The notes under the pieces were generated by a model. It had not been told where the DNA came from and made no database searches. It saw only the letters and a program-made list of their open reading frames with translations. A stretch of DNA of 64,000 nt from Symsagittifera roscoffensis (taxonomy: Eukaryota; Xenacoelomorpha; Acoela; Convolutidae): contig NC_087068.1 in NCBI RefSeq assembly GCF_963678635.1, forward strand, positions 18,792,027 to 18,856,026, given 5' to 3'. Positions 36,053 to 48,682 of the stretch are shown here, piece by piece (within the stretch, counting starts at the first letter, position 1; each line of letters starts with the position of its first letter). The translations under genes and the position numbers were made by a program.

Positions 36053-38022
36053 CTTTAAAAAGCTGACAAATTTTGAAAATTGATTCCTTGAATGTTAAGC
36101 TACAGTACACAATATGCTCCAAAAAAGGAATATGCTTACATTTATATGATCAATATGCTCCACAATATGCTTACATGTATATGAGATAGTCAAACTACTC
36201 AGCGAAGAGCTCAGTTATTTTTATATCAAAGACTTATTTTTATATCAAAGACCGCTAGTGAAAAAAATAGATCGTTTCTACGAACCGAAAGCTAAAATTT
36301 CTCACAACACTTCACTTGCTAACCAATCACGTTAGGAACAAAACCTAAACTTAATACACAAATTAGATGTTTTTCTCATAAGACAAATGAACTCAATAGA
36401 CAGCAAACATGACAATTTTTTTGTATATTTTCAGGGATAACTACATCAAGATAAGGAAACTTTAGCTAAAATTTTTGGAAAAGTTATCATTGAATTGTAA
36501 TCCTTGGTTGTTTTAACAAGAATGGTTGCTAAAAAAGAATTCTGTAGATACCTTATGATGTCTTTTATGCTGGTGCTGAAGAAAAAAAGATAGATATATG
36601 TTTAAACGTATTTATATGTACAATCAATCTGAAAATAAAATTGCTATTCTTATTATTACCACTAAAACTATCTAAATCGGTTTTTCTAAATCGGTTTGTT
36701 TTGAATTCTTGTAACTATAGTTTTAAAAAAACATGTTAATTGGGCTAGATTTGGTTGCAATCAGTTTTTCAGTTGGTTTAAGAAATGATATGATTTTCTA
36801 TCAAAGTTTTTTCTAGTTTATCTAACAGTTTGAATATACATTTTCTTGGCTTCATCAATTTTCAAGTTAAATAATTGAATTGGTAAAAAAGTTGATATGT
36901 AGGTTTGAAAATTTTGTGTGTTGTTTCAACTGAAGAAAGTCATAAGTGTAAGCAATACGAGATCTTCTGAGAACGAAAAAAATTCTCCTTTTAATTTTTG
37001 TGCATTTTCTTCATTTAATTCGAAAAATTGATCTAAACATATTGATCTAGCTACTCGGTTTTTATTTTGAAAACGAACGCTCTGAAAAATTTTCAAAGGA
37101 AATCAAGTGTTTGCGATAGACAACTGTTCTCCATTGAATGTAACTCACTGCAACACAAATTGATGTTTTCTTCTGTACAAAATTTCCTCAATTGTGGAAA
37201 CAAAAAATAACTTTTCAATTAACATCTACTAAATTTTTCAAAAATTTTTTTTATCACTTTTGTTGAAATTTAAATTATTTTAGTTTTTTTTGAAAAGTCA
37301 AAATAATCGCAATAATCTAATTTTTTGGGCTAAAAATTGATTCCTTTACGACTAAAAAAATTGTTAAAATGCGTAGTAAACAGATTTACTTCAATAGATT
37401 GGCTGTATACAGTTGATTTTAACCTATCTATAATCTGCTGAAACTTTGAATTCTTTTGTTTTTTGTCTTAGTTTTGTCAGTTTGGTAATCTCAAAATTAA
37501 TAGAAATTACTTGTGATTGCTTTTTTAAAGATTGCTGCTGATAAAGTTTAAAAACTGTCCATTTGGCATGTTTGAGATAACTTTCAAAACAAAATTTTGC
37601 AATTCTCTACCAATATACTTTAAGGTGTGTGATAGTTTAAACCTAAATTTGAAAACAAGGAGATACATATGGATTTTATTTAATTTCATCAAAATATTAT
37701 AACAATTATTGCTGTGCATTGCCCTAATAAATGACCGATTTTCGCGCAATTTTAAAAACAACCAATTTCAGGGAAATAATAATATGAACTAAAAAATCTC
37801 GGCGCCAAAAATTGGACTTAACTTAATTTTGAATTTTGAGAAATAAAAACTGAAAAAAAATCATATACCAGAGTCATTTGTTTATAAACCTAAGTTTGAT
37901 TCATTTCTTTGTAGTTATTAGTTATTTGCAAATCTATATCTACCAACATGAAAGATTTGTTAGCAAAATTTTTCTGTACCATCTGGAAAAAATCGCTGCT
38001 TTAAGCCTTAGATTGAAACGAA
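36053..38022. other. No gene seen
   Basis: AT-rich DNA with short chance frames only. No C2B continuation exon was found here. Confidence 0.4.
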
Positions 38023-38542
38023 ACAAGACTGCTCGTATCGAAGCCTTGATTGTTCCGACTGCCTTTTAAGGTCTATAGAGCAGTAATAACATTAAAAATT
38101 AAATGTAACAAAATAAAATAAAATATTTTTAAATAAGAAATGAGATTTTTTGTACAAATCATGCCCCCACAGGCAATATAAAAATTTAAGTGATAGATTT
38201 TGCTCCTAATAACAACCCAATTGTGGCAAATGAGCTTCTTTGGACCAATTTGGATGGATTTTAAATACGGATTAAACCCGCGCTTACGCTTTAATAGCGC
38301 AAAACATATAGTTCGTTAATTGTCCAAAGTTGGCCAAAATGGCAATCTCTAAACCCATAACTTAACGAAAAATAATACCAGATAAAATAATTTTTGACGT
38401 TCAAGCTCAAGACAACAATATCTTGTGAATAATAACTTAAAATTCCGTCATAAATGGCTAGTTAAAAAGTCGAAAATTATCTGAAAAAAAAACACCGCGA
38501 GCACAAGTTTTCCCTTACTTTTGTTACAAAAATCGGATCATT
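38023..38542 (+). repeat. Family A repeat, plus-strand copy
   Basis: AACAAGACTGCTCGTATCG, GATTGTTCCGACTGCC, CTATAGAGCAGTAATAAC, a CGCTTACGCTTTAATAGCGC block and GTTCAAGCTCAAGACAACAA occur in the family order, ending near AAATCGGATCATTG. It has an internal deletion in the leader hairpin relative to other copies. Confidence 0.7.
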
Positions 38543-39527
38543 GATAATTTACTGGCCACCATTCGTTTTTTAAAGCTACAAACTTCGAATTATTTCGCTT
38601 CGTTCATTTTCTTGATGAAATCTCTTCAACTTCTCTTCTGCTTTCGATAGAGGTCAGAGCTTGATGTTTTTTTGACCATTGAAAATGGGGAGGAAATTAT
38701 TTTTCTTTTGTGTTCCACGCAAAATCAAGCAGCTCAAATAATTAATGGAATGAACAAAATAGTACTTCATTTTTAGGCTCTTTCAGTCGCTGACTTAAAT
38801 TATCCGAGTGTTGAGAAAAACAGTTTTGAAATTTTTGAGTTATAGTCTATCTTCGAGCAAGCAAAACAAGTTTTTCAGCAAGTTTTGCTGTAATCATTCA
38901 AAATTAGACCAGACTTTTTACATTTTTTCAGCGCTTACAGGGCAATTTTTTTTCAAAAGTTAAAAACCTCATTCTGCATAAACCGCAAAAATAATTAAAA
39001 AAATGTTTTCGTTTTTTTATTTTTTGAAGACAATTGTTTATCAATGTGTCCAATTCACTAATGTTACGCGTTTACAAAGTTCTTTCTTATCACATCTTCT
39101 ACAAAAACAACACCAATTTAAACAATTAACTTTTTCATGGATGTCTTCGGAACATTTTATGCTACTAGCACAGCAACCGGCTATCCTTGTCTCATCTGCC
39201 ATTTAATTTTGTGCAATAACAGTTTTTATCTGTCATTTTAATGACAACATAAATTGAAATTTTTCAATCTGATTCAATTAATCTTTCAATGTTATTTTCT
39301 AATCAACCAAAAGTGGCCAGTTGGCTTGGTTTTTTTTTCTCATAACGTTGGTTTTGAGTTTATTTTTATGCTTCTTAATTTTCCATTATTTTCTTTAAAA
39401 TTTTTTTTGATGATTGTATTCCGTCAAAATACAGAAAAGGCTAGCACTTGTAAATTCAAATTATTTAAATTTGAATTTTAAATTTGAATTACTGTATAGA
39501 ACTGAATTTATCAGCCACAAAGCGCAA
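38543..39527. other. No gene seen
   Basis: AT-rich sequence without recognisable exons. Its end (39420-39520) belongs to a duplicated flank also found at about 40725. Confidence 0.4.
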
Positions 39528-39625
39528 CAAGACTGCTCGTATCAGGGCAATGCCCTGAACGTTCCAACTTCCTTTTAAAGTCTATGGAGCAGTACTAACA
39601 TTTAAAAAATTAAATGTAAACTGCT
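39528..39625 (+). repeat. Family A repeat, 5' stub
   Basis: CAACAAGACTGCTCGTATCA, then GGGCAATGCCCTGAACG, TTCCAACTTCC and GGAGCAGTACTAACATT. Homology stops at about 39620. Confidence 0.65.
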
Positions 39626-40792
39626 AGACAAAAACATAAAGCAAAACACATAGAACCAGTTGTTTCAATCTATGGTGAAAACGCCAAAAAAATCCAATTA
39701 AGGAAAAAACGCCAGTCAAACAATTCCATTAATGCAAGAAACTGCTACTCATTGGATTCCCAGAATATAAAAATGCTTTACAAAATCTTTTCATTTTTTT
39801 TTTCATTTTTGGAAACTTTTTCTTTTTTGGAATTTTTTTCCTATTTTTTTTAAAAATTTTTTGTCAATAAATAAAACTTAAAAATTAGTATTTTGTTCAT
39901 TCTATATAAAGATAACGAATGTTCATTCTATGAGTTTTTCTGTTTTTTGCATGTTTTAATCTTATAAAGGATATTCAAACACCACTGGTATACTTAAAAA
40001 TTGACTAACTAAAATTAAAACGAATAATTTAGGTTGGACTGAATTAAAACTGACTCTTTTCTCATCAAACGAAGGGCCGTAAAGTCTCATTTTTCTTTTA
40101 TTTTCTTTAAAATTATTTTGATGATTGTAAGAAGTACAAATAGAAAACTAATATCAAAATATTTTTAATCTCTGATTTGAAGCTAAAAAGATTCTGTACA
40201 TACTTATAGTTGAATCCCAGTCAGTAGCCAATTGAAAGCAAGCGAGTGATGTCAACCTCTTGACTTTCATTTGGGTTAATTTGATGCTAGTTTACGATAT
40301 TCAATTTCAGTCATCCTAATTTTAAAAAATTCAGGTCAATTATTGCGCCAAAATAAGTTCAATACTTCAATTTAGCTTGTTTTTCAAGCTAATGTTTGAA
40401 ATTTTCTCAAAAAATGGACTTCATAAAATTACCGAATAGCTCGAAAAAAACAGTTTGGTTGAATAAGAAGTTTCTAAAACATTTCTTCAAAATACCTTTG
40501 AAAAAGTGTTGGATCCGCTCGTCATTACAATCATAGAAGCATTACTTTCTTAACTGCTTGAAGTTTTCAGCGTCTTCAATTTTGTTTGAAATCATTTTTT
40601 TAGGAGGAAATTTGTGAATCTAGAGTTTCGATCCATTGCAGTCAGTGCAGCGTTTTCGCTAAAACATAGTTTTTAAAATTTTATGCCTTCTTAATTTTTA
40701 ATTGAAGCGTCAAGCAATTTCTATCCACAGAAAAAGTTAGCCCTTGTAATTTGAACTACTGCATATAACTGAATTTATCAGCCACAAAATGC
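39626..40792. repeat. AT-rich DNA with duplicated blocks
   Basis: About 40210-40620 is an old duplicate of 41750-42050. Shared phrases are GTCAACCTCTTG, GCGCCAAAA(T/C)AAGTTCAATA, CAGTTTGGTTGAA / CAGTTTAGTTGAA and AAAGTGTT(G/A)G(A/C)TCCGCTCGT, in the same order. 40725-40792 duplicates 39425-39527 (CTGAATTTATCAGCCACAAA). No exon is seen. Confidence 0.55.
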
Positions 40793-41125
40793 AACAAGAC
40801 TGCTCGTATGAGGGCGAAGCCCTGATTGTTCCGACTGCCTTTTAAAGTCTATGGAGCAGTAATTACATAAAAAAGTTAAATTTAATAAAACAAAATGAAC
40901 TTTTTTTTTAATTTAAAATTTTTATGAAAGTCATCACCCCACACGCCATATATGTAAGGAATCCATTATGGCGAATAAGCTTCTTTCAACCAATTTGGAA
41001 CTATTTCTAAGACGGATTTAATCTCCGCTTACGCATTAATTGCGTGAAATATATCGCGGTAATTTCCTAAATTGGGCAAAATGGCAATCTGTGAACCCCC
41101 ATGAAAAATGATCGCAGGTAAAATA
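40793..41125 (+). repeat. Family A repeat, 5' two-thirds
   Basis: CAACAAGACTGCTCGTATGA, the GGGCGAAGCCC hairpin, TTGTTCCGACTGCC, CTTTCAACCAATTTGGAAC, CGCTTACGCATTAATTGCGT and ATGATCGCAGGTAAAATAT are in order. The distal end is missing. Confidence 0.7.
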
Positions 41126-42811
41126 TATTTAAAAATTTAATGTAAAGTTATGTAAAGTGATCATTCACATTGGATTAGTTTCAACCCTCAACAAAACTTA
41201 TGTCTAAGCATAGCAACAGTGTCAAGCTTGTTGCTATTTTTGTAACTTTTTTTCCAAAATTAGGATTACAACAATAAATATTTGTACTCGGTGGGCTTTT
41301 TTGTTCTTGAGGCCGGTAAAAGAGTGTGAAAATGGTATTTGCAAAAATAAACAAACTCAGAAAAAAAAATTTTTGACCGTATTTTTTGCATTCAAGAATT
41401 TATTTTAGTTTTGTTAATCTATTTCAAAACCTAAAAAACTCATGGAACCAAAAAATTTCAAATATTTCAATCCAAAATTCCCAGACCTCTGCTAAAGAAT
41501 GTATTTTGAGCGCGAGAGATTTCAAATTTAAATCTGAAAACATCAAAAAGTGAACATATAAGTTTTTTTGTAAAGCAATTGAAGATATGAGCTATGCGCA
41601 GCAAATTACTTTTGGGCAAAAGACATCAAAACTCATTTTGAATACGATTAAAGGAAATCAAAAGAAGGAAATCAAAACAGCGAATGAAGTTTTCGAAAGT
41701 AGATTGTTCAATCTATTTATACGATTGGTTCTGTACCTAATTATATTTGAAGCACAATCAGTTGCTGATAGAAAGTGAGCGGGCGGTGTCAACCTCTTGT
41801 CAACCCTTTGGGTCAATTTGACATCCTTTTTCAGTTTTGGCGCCAAAACAAGTTCAATACCTCACTTAAGCCTGTTTTTCAAGTGTTTTGTTGTAAATCT
41901 GAAGTTGGTATAAAAATACAGATAAACTTTTTTTAAAATAGACTTCCTAAATTTACTGGAAACCTGAAAAAACAGTTTAGTTGAAATAAAATTTTCCAAA
42001 TTTTTTTTGAAATAACCTTCAAGAAAGTGTTAGCTCCGCTCGTGATCACAATTTTAGTTTTTTATAGGAATCAATTATTGTCAAAAGCAGTTATTCCTTA
42101 ATTTTTTTTAAAGTTGAGGTATTGTGTAAGTTAAAATTGTTTTTTTCCCAGACAAAAAAAAATGATGATTGAAACTTTGACTGAAAATTCCCATGGTTTT
42201 GCAAAAATGAAACTCTGAGCTCCAATCAAAAAAGACACACAACACGCTATAGATATGTCAAAAAAAATTTACTTTTTCTTTCTTTGAGCAGTTATCGTTT
42301 TATGGAAAGTAAATATTGATGCTTAATTACAGCAAAAACATGTCGTTAACTTGCTTTGGTAGCTCGCCTTCAATATCTTCCAGAATACTCCCTAACATTT
42401 ACGCACTTGTTTTTCTGACATTCAGCGTGGCTTTTGTTTTATTCAGACAAATTTCACAAAGCTTTTTGTCTCTCGTGGTATCAACCATCTGCATGGGCCC
42501 AGCCGTAAGAACACATCACTATATTGTTCTGCCTCGAGTCTTTTTAAATTGCTCGTTATACATTTTACACATGACGAAGTACCCCGCACTACAAATCGTT
42601 ACAAATTGAACAGAGGAAATAATTCAAAGCGCGACTCAATACAATACAATACACGACAATACAATACAATACACAATAAAATCAATTCAATAGACGACTC
42701 AAAATATAACAGCTACAATTTGATATTATAACTGCTTTTATAAAAACTATTATCAGCCTAAAACTCATTTGCCAATTTTTATTTTATCAAAACTTTTTGA
42801 TACCAACAAAA
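41126..42811. other. No supported gene; duplicated block and a small coding-like patch
   Basis: 41750-42050 duplicates 40210-40620. At 42330-42510 the minus strand has a GC-richer patch reading DTTRDKKLCEICLNKTKATL, interrupted by one stop, which could be a fragment of an exon with paired Cys or simply chance. A short (AATAC)n run follows at 42640-42675. Confidence 0.35.
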
Positions 42812-44062
42812 AAGGGCAGTCGGAACAATACTATGATACGAGCAGGCTTGTTAAGAGTAAAGATTGATTAAACTTTGAGCTACCCATAAGCTCAAATCTG
42901 TTTTAAGCAAAACTTCAACACTAAAAATGAAAGAAGAATTTTTTTAGCGCAGCCAATGCGCACTAGAAAATTTTTTCTTGAGACACTTTCTGGACCACAT
43001 AAAAACAAATTAATCAAAAGCCAGAATACTGTAAGATAGAAAAAGTTTTAATATGGAAACTTTTATCAAATTTATACACGACACTACTTTCAACAGATAA
43101 AATTTGATAATATTAGCGTACAGTTCGATGTTTTGTATTCCAAAAACAATTTACCAACAAAAATTTTCAAATCCAACTATAGGGCAGTCGGTCGGAACAT
43201 TCAGGGCTTTGTCCTGATGCGAGCAGTTTTCTTACGGTTTAAGATTAATTGAGTTGAGTTAATTGAGATAATCCCAGCTGCCTATGAGCTTTGATCTAGA
43301 TTGTTTTGAAAAAATTTCGAGAGTTCAGAGTTCATTCAAACTGCAGGACATTGAAAACTATATATAAAGTTTTGGATTATTTGACTATTTGCAAGCGAGC
43401 AAAGCGAGCGAGCATGCTGATCTTGTTTTTCAACGAAAAGATTCATCATAAATATTCATCGTAATGCAAAGATGAATATGCCATTTTATTTTGCCTAAAT
43501 TTATATTTCTAATTTTAGTAAAGCAAGCGAGCATGCTTATCTTGTTTTTCAGTTAAAAGCCTTTACCACAAATGTTCATCGTACTGGTTGGAGTAATAAA
43601 CCATAATAAAAACCCTTTCAGTCCTAATTTAGGCGCCATTAGAAAAAACTTAGACTATTTATGCCACATTAGACAAAAGTAGTCCCAGAGTCAAGAAAAA
43701 ATTGTCCCCGAGAGGAAAAAAACTTCGAGGAAAAAAAGCAAGCGAGCAGAAGATGAACTATGAAATGTTAGATTAACTCTATTAAAAACAATTGTTGAAG
43801 TTTTTTTCTATGCATATAGCATTTTTTTTTTATTTCCATCAAAAGATGCTAGAGCCAAAACGAGTTTATGTATATTGCAGCCAAAACGATTAGTTAAGTT
43901 ACCTTGACAGTTCTCCCAATAAGTTTTTTTTTAGAAATACTTTCTAATTGTTGTTCCGACTATCAGGTTGTTTTTTTTTGGATATCAAAACTATTCGAGA
44001 CCAACTAAAAGGCAGTCGAAACTTTCACGGTTTTTCCCTGATACAAGCAGTCTTGTTACGAT
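42812..44062 (-). repeat. Three family A end stubs (minus) and a GCGAGC-rich dispersed repeat
   Basis: GGGCAGTCGGAACA-type stubs lie at 42812-42856, 43182-43228 and 44009-44062, each followed by GATNCNAGCAGNCTTGTTA in most cases. Between them, AAGCGAGCGAGCATGC..ATCTTGTTTTTCA occurs at 43393 and 43523, with a third version at about 44697. These look like nested old insertions. Confidence 0.55.
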
Positions 44063-46197
44063 TAAAGATTGATTGATTCTAGCTGCCATGAGCTTTAATC
44101 AAGCTATTTTGGCATAACTTTTGCTCTAAGAATTGCTTGAAGCAGCTGCTTCCCAACAGAAAAACTTTCTCTCCAGTCACTTTCCGGATCATAAGATTGA
44201 TCGAGAGCAAGATAAGTTTATAGTGAAGCAATTGTTTGTGATAGAAATAATAAGTTGTTTTTTCAAACTGCTGATCATTTAAAACTTTATGTTTTGTCTC
44301 GAAAAATTTATCACCGATCTCTTCATACCTTAATGTGAAAAATTGGTTATCAGCAAACTGTTAAAATTAATTTTTTTTAAAAAAAAACAATTTTTAGGAA
44401 ACTTTTCTACTTATAGGCAAATTCATCAGATCGAACTGGCCCAAACTACTTGATCCATTTTTTCAATTTTGAGGCTAATTTTTCGGCTCATTGAAATTGG
44501 GGAGGAACTTTGTTTTCATGTGTGTTTTACTTTAACATTTTTTATTTTTTTCTTTTTCTACGAAAAAACTGGTTTGAATTTTTTGATTTTTCTTCTAATT
44601 TTGAATTAATATGGTTTGTCAAAGTGAAACGGTCAGGCTCACAATAGTTTATGTAAGCTGGTTGGAAATTTTTGATTTTTTATTATTTTTAGAGCGCTTA
44701 AAGCGAGCAAACAGGCTTATCGTGTTTTTCAACCAAAAGTGTTTACCAGAATTAATCATAGAAAAGGGTGGAATAATATATCATATTAAAGCCTTTTCAA
44801 CCGTGATTCATGCGACCTTTCATAAAAAGTCAAAAAATCAAAAAATTGTCCCCGCTTTGAGGAAGATTAGTTTGAAGTTATTGACAATTTTTTTGCCGTC
44901 TTTGAAGCAAATTTTTTAGAAAAAAATTAGAAAAATTTCTGCCAAAAGAATGAAAAACTTTTTTTGACCTTTTTGATGTTTTTTGCCTTTTTTCAACTAA
45001 AAGCGTTCCACGATTTGTCAGATCTGTTTATTACACTACGCAAACAATAAACACTGATTTGAAAAACAATTATAGAACAGCCTTTTTTGTAGACTATGAT
45101 TTGAATATTCTGTGCTTCTGTGCTACTTGTTATAAAGATTTTAAGTTAAAATTTGATAAAATCAAAAAAAGAAGCAAAGATTTGTTTTTTTTTGTAAAGC
45201 ATTTAAACATGATTTATATGCTTTTCTCTAAAAATTTAATATCGTTTCGCGCATAAGGATTTAAAAATTTGAAATTTTTGTGCAAAATTTTATTGAAAAT
45301 ATTATTAAATGCAGAAAAACTTTGTGCCCATAGCTGAAGTTAACATAAGCCGTTTTAGCATAAACATAAATTCAATTTTAAAACAAAAGAGAACCAAGTT
45401 TACGTGTTTTTGGGGAAAAAATTTCCGGGCAGCTCCGCAGCAGAATAGAAGGTTTGATCGAAACAGAGGTTGAAAGCTAATTGTATTACTAGTAAGAAAA
45501 ATAGATGAAAGCAGTGAAAGCAGTTTGGTCACGTTGGTTGGTTATGATATCATGTTTTGATTCCATTGCCCAGCTTCATATACGATGATGTGATGTTATA
45601 AACGAATTTTCATATCATCTAAAAGATATCCTCGAGGGCCATCAATTTTAATTAAAGCTACGGGAATTCAAAAAATCAAATTGGAATGACTAATACGCTC
45701 AAAATTATGAGTTTTCTACTCTTGTGTAGGAATTAGCTACTAGATTTTTCACTTTTTCTCGAAACTTTGAAATTGACAGCCTTAGCAGGAATCTGATCAA
45801 AAGGGAACTAAAATTTATTGTTTTTCTTCAAGTGCAAGGAAAGCAACGCTTCTGTTGAGGCGTGAATTTACAGCTCTATTTGGGATGCGTTCTTGGCTTT
45901 CAGTTATTTCGTGCAAGCAACCGTTATCGCTAACAACCTTAAAATTTGTATCTTAAGCTAAGCATTTACTTTAAAAGAATTCACGCCTGTTGAGCGCGCT
46001 TTTTTCTATTTTACCATTATTATTCAAAAAAATGTAGTTTTTCGTAAACTTCATTGCAGTGACCGTTTTTGACTGACCATCCAAAACTGAATTTTATGCC
46101 CTTGAAAAGATCGGAAAAATGATCAAAACAGGTCTTTGTAACAGCATTGACTTTTCCTAATTACGTGAAAAATAGACTTTTAATAATACAAATACAG
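44063..46197. other. No gene seen
   Basis: AT-rich sequence. The open frame at 44611-44919 is largely made of the dispersed GCGAGC repeat and low-complexity flanks, so I do not call it a gene. Confidence 0.4.
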
Positions 46198-46308
46198 GAA
46201 TTGCACGAGGAAATTTCCCAACAGGTGCCCATAGTGGTCAGCCGTCTACCCCCTGACCAACTGGCTCTGATTGAGAGAAACGTCACCTGGTGCAAAGAAT
46301 TCCAACTA
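46198..46308 (+). CDS. Probable exon of an unrecognised gene
   Basis: After an AAATACAG acceptor the sequence reads ELHEEISQQVPIVVSRLPPD, then QLALIERNVTWCKEFQL, with balanced codons (GTG, GTC, CTG, CCC) unlike the AT-rich surroundings. A GTGAAC donor at 46309 gives a phase 0, 37-codon exon. Reading through the donor would instead end at TAA (46327-46329) after VNKSFE. The product looks helical, with a Val/Ile-rich segment, a Pro-Pro turn and a Trp-Cys pair. I do not recognise the family. The exon lies about 14 kb past the last C2 exon on the same strand and is more likely a separate gene than part of C2B, which has no such sequence. Confidence 0.6.
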
Positions 46309-46451
46309 GTGAACAAAAGTTTTGAATAACACCAATGAAAAGAGTGATTTTATCGAATTCAGGTGGAATCGAAAGTTGTCTCAAATGATCATCTAGAAAT
46401 GCAGTTTTTGCTGTAAATATTGGAGCGTTCAAGTGTTTCTTTTTATTTTAG

Positions 46452-46554
46452 ATTCAGCTTCGCACCAAGGAAGTACTTGTTAAGTAGATTAGAGGCTACA
46501 TTCATCGATCAAATCAAGCTCCTCAAAACCACCCTAACACCCGATCGGAGATGA
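46452..46554 (+). CDS. Possible terminal exon of the same unrecognised gene
   Basis: A TATTTTAG acceptor at 46451 is followed, if joined in phase 0 to 46308, by IQLRTKEVLVK and a TAG at 46485-46487, a plausible short helical C-terminus. A second frame from 46453 stays open longer (APRKYLLSRLEATFIDQIKL then LKTTLTPDRR, stop at 46552) but no donor in the right phase was found upstream. Both readings are listed because the sequence cannot decide. The stretch is GC-richer than its surroundings to about 46600. Confidence 0.4.
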
Positions 46555-46809
46555 GAATGAAGCTGAGTGACATGTTGTCACGACTCAAAGCTACTCTCGG
46601 ATTTAATGAAAAAAATCAAAAAGATTATTAAAGCTTAAATCAAACATATAATTCTGATATACTGGTTCTCATTTCAACCTTGAGTAAACTTTAGATAAGT
46701 TCATGCATAAATCATTTTGTTTCAAATTTTTATTATTGGTCTGTTTGATCAGTTGATAATATGAGCTTTGGCCCCCGGAGTTTTTAAAAAGAACACCGGT
46801 TTATCATTT

Positions 46810-47560
46810 TACCTGTGATCATTTTTGATCTAGGTATGATCATGTTTTATATGATCATATAACCAGATCTGGTTCAGATCAGATCATGTGTTATCAAGCA
46901 TATTCATGTCTGATCGAGGTATGATCATGTAATGTCAGGTATGATCATGTCTGGTCGAGGTATTATCATGCAACGTCAGGAATAATCATATCTGCTCTAG
47001 GTACGATCATGTAAGTTCAGGTATGACCATGTCTGGTCCAGGTATGATCTTGTAATTTCAGGCAAGATCATGTCTGGTCCAGGTATGATCATGTAAAGTC
47101 AGATATGATCATGTCTGCTTCGGGTCTGATCATGTTATTTCAGACATGAACATGTCTGGTCCAGGTATGATCATATACTTGTTCTGTTGAACACCAATGA
47201 AAAACCTGATTTTGTCGAACTCAGGTTAAATCGAAAGTTGTCTCAAATGATCATCTAGAAATGCAATGTCATGATCATCTAGAAATGCAAATCGAGGGTA
47301 AAACTTGAGGGTCTGATCATGTTATTTCAGACATGAACATGTCTGGTCCAGGTATGATCATATACTTGTTCTGTTGAACACCAATGAAAAACCTGATTTT
47401 GTCGATTTCAGGTTAAATCGAAAGTTGTCTCAAATGATCATCTAGAAATGCAATGTCATGATCATCTAGAAATGCAAATCGAGGGTAAAACTTGAGGGTA
47501 TGATCATGACTGCTTCAGGTCTGATCATGTAAGATCAGATTTGAACTTGTCTGGTTCAGG
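46810..47560. repeat. GATCATG minisatellite with a 187-bp internal duplication
   Basis: Variants of GTATGATCATGTCTGGTCCA recur about every 20-40 bases; many halves contain the palindrome TGATCA. GTCTGATCATGTTATTTCAG occurs at 47124 and 47311, the ends of a 187-bp duplication. Each duplicate includes GAACACCAATGAAAA and TCGAAAGTTGTCTCAAATGA followed by a GATCATCTAGAAATGCA tract. This is a copy of the intron/exon end at 46323-46402 of the gene just upstream. Confidence 0.85.
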
Positions 47561-48292
47561 TATGATCAAGCCTAACCCTGGTGTACTTCAAGTCTGACTC
47601 AAGATCTGACTTTTTCCTAAATTATCATGTCTGTTAAATGTCTGGGTTAAACATGAACAGGAAAAAAGAGACAGGTATCAGGACTGATACAGATATGGAA
47701 TTTGTTTGTATGTGTTTTTGATGCTCAGATTTGTTTTTAACTACAAATTTCAGTACGGGTTGTTTTATGTTTGTGCAATATTTTCTAAGAATTCCGAGGA
47801 AATGACTGTTTAAATTGCTGTGTTCTCTAAATTTTAGATTATACAATGAGTGTTTATTTTGAGTAAGCCGACTGCGTCCAAATTAGTGTAAATGTTTTCA
47901 ATTGTTTCCAATTGAAAAAATTTCATCGTGACCTTCAATTCCTAATATTTTAAGGTAATTAAGACGAAATAAATAGGACTCAATCTACGGCTCTATCAGA
48001 GCGCACAATTACTTTTTCTGATTATTCCAGGAATGTACGCCTGAAGTTGTTTTGAGATTTTTATGACTTGATTGATATACTAAATGTCAATTGTCATATA
48101 AAGAATTAAAAAGGGTTAAGACATTCTCAATTGTTTGTTTAGTAGGAAAAGATTGCGTTCACAAAAGTTTGAGCGTTCACAAAATTTTTTTGGTCGGCGG
48201 TGGCAAAAATTTTCATGGCACCAAAACTTTACCGCAGTTGATAGTGGTAGTGATTTCAGAAAAAAATCGAGGTTAAGAAAACAGATCCAATC
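47561..48292. other. No gene seen
   Basis: AT-rich DNA between the minisatellite and the first family C element. Nothing is recognised. Confidence 0.4.
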
Positions 48293-48682
48293 AGGGGCGG
48301 ATTTAGTGGGTGGGGGGGGTGTACCCTTCTTCCTCAGGAATTCGACCCCATGCCGACCCAAAGGAACCCCCTTTGTAATACTTTGAGATATCCCTTTTGG
48401 CTGACTGACCCTAACACTTTTCTAAAGGCGCCTTAGGCGCCAATTTATACTAATTTTGAGGGGGGAGCTCCCGCCGAAAAAACGCAATTTTCTGGTCAAA
48501 ATTTTCCAAAAAAGTGCCTAAAAATGCCTTTTTTGGCCTGTTTTTTCAAAAATTTCGCCTGCGGTGCAAAAGATTGGCTCAAAAAATTGTGGTTTTCATA
48601 GTGATTAGGGAGAGCTCAGAAAATCAATTTGGTCGACGTAGAAAAAAAGAGTCGACAAAATTTTCGAAACAATTCACCCCTG
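48293..48682 (+). mobile_element. Family C hAT-like MITE, 390 bp
   Basis: Runs from CAGGGGCGGATTTAG to AATTCACCCCTG. Internal words shared by the family are CGACCCCATGCCGACCCAAA, TTTGAGATATC, AAAGGCGCC, CCAATTTATACTAATTTTGA and GAGAGCTCAGAAAAT. The flanking 8-mers GATCCAAT and CTTCCAAC share only TCCAA, so the duplication is eroded. Chance frames run along it, but it has no transposase. Confidence 0.75.

Noticed and set aside
44611-44919. 102-codon plus-strand frame
   Set aside because: It is built largely from a dispersed GCGAGC repeat and AT-rich flanks, with no splice or domain evidence.
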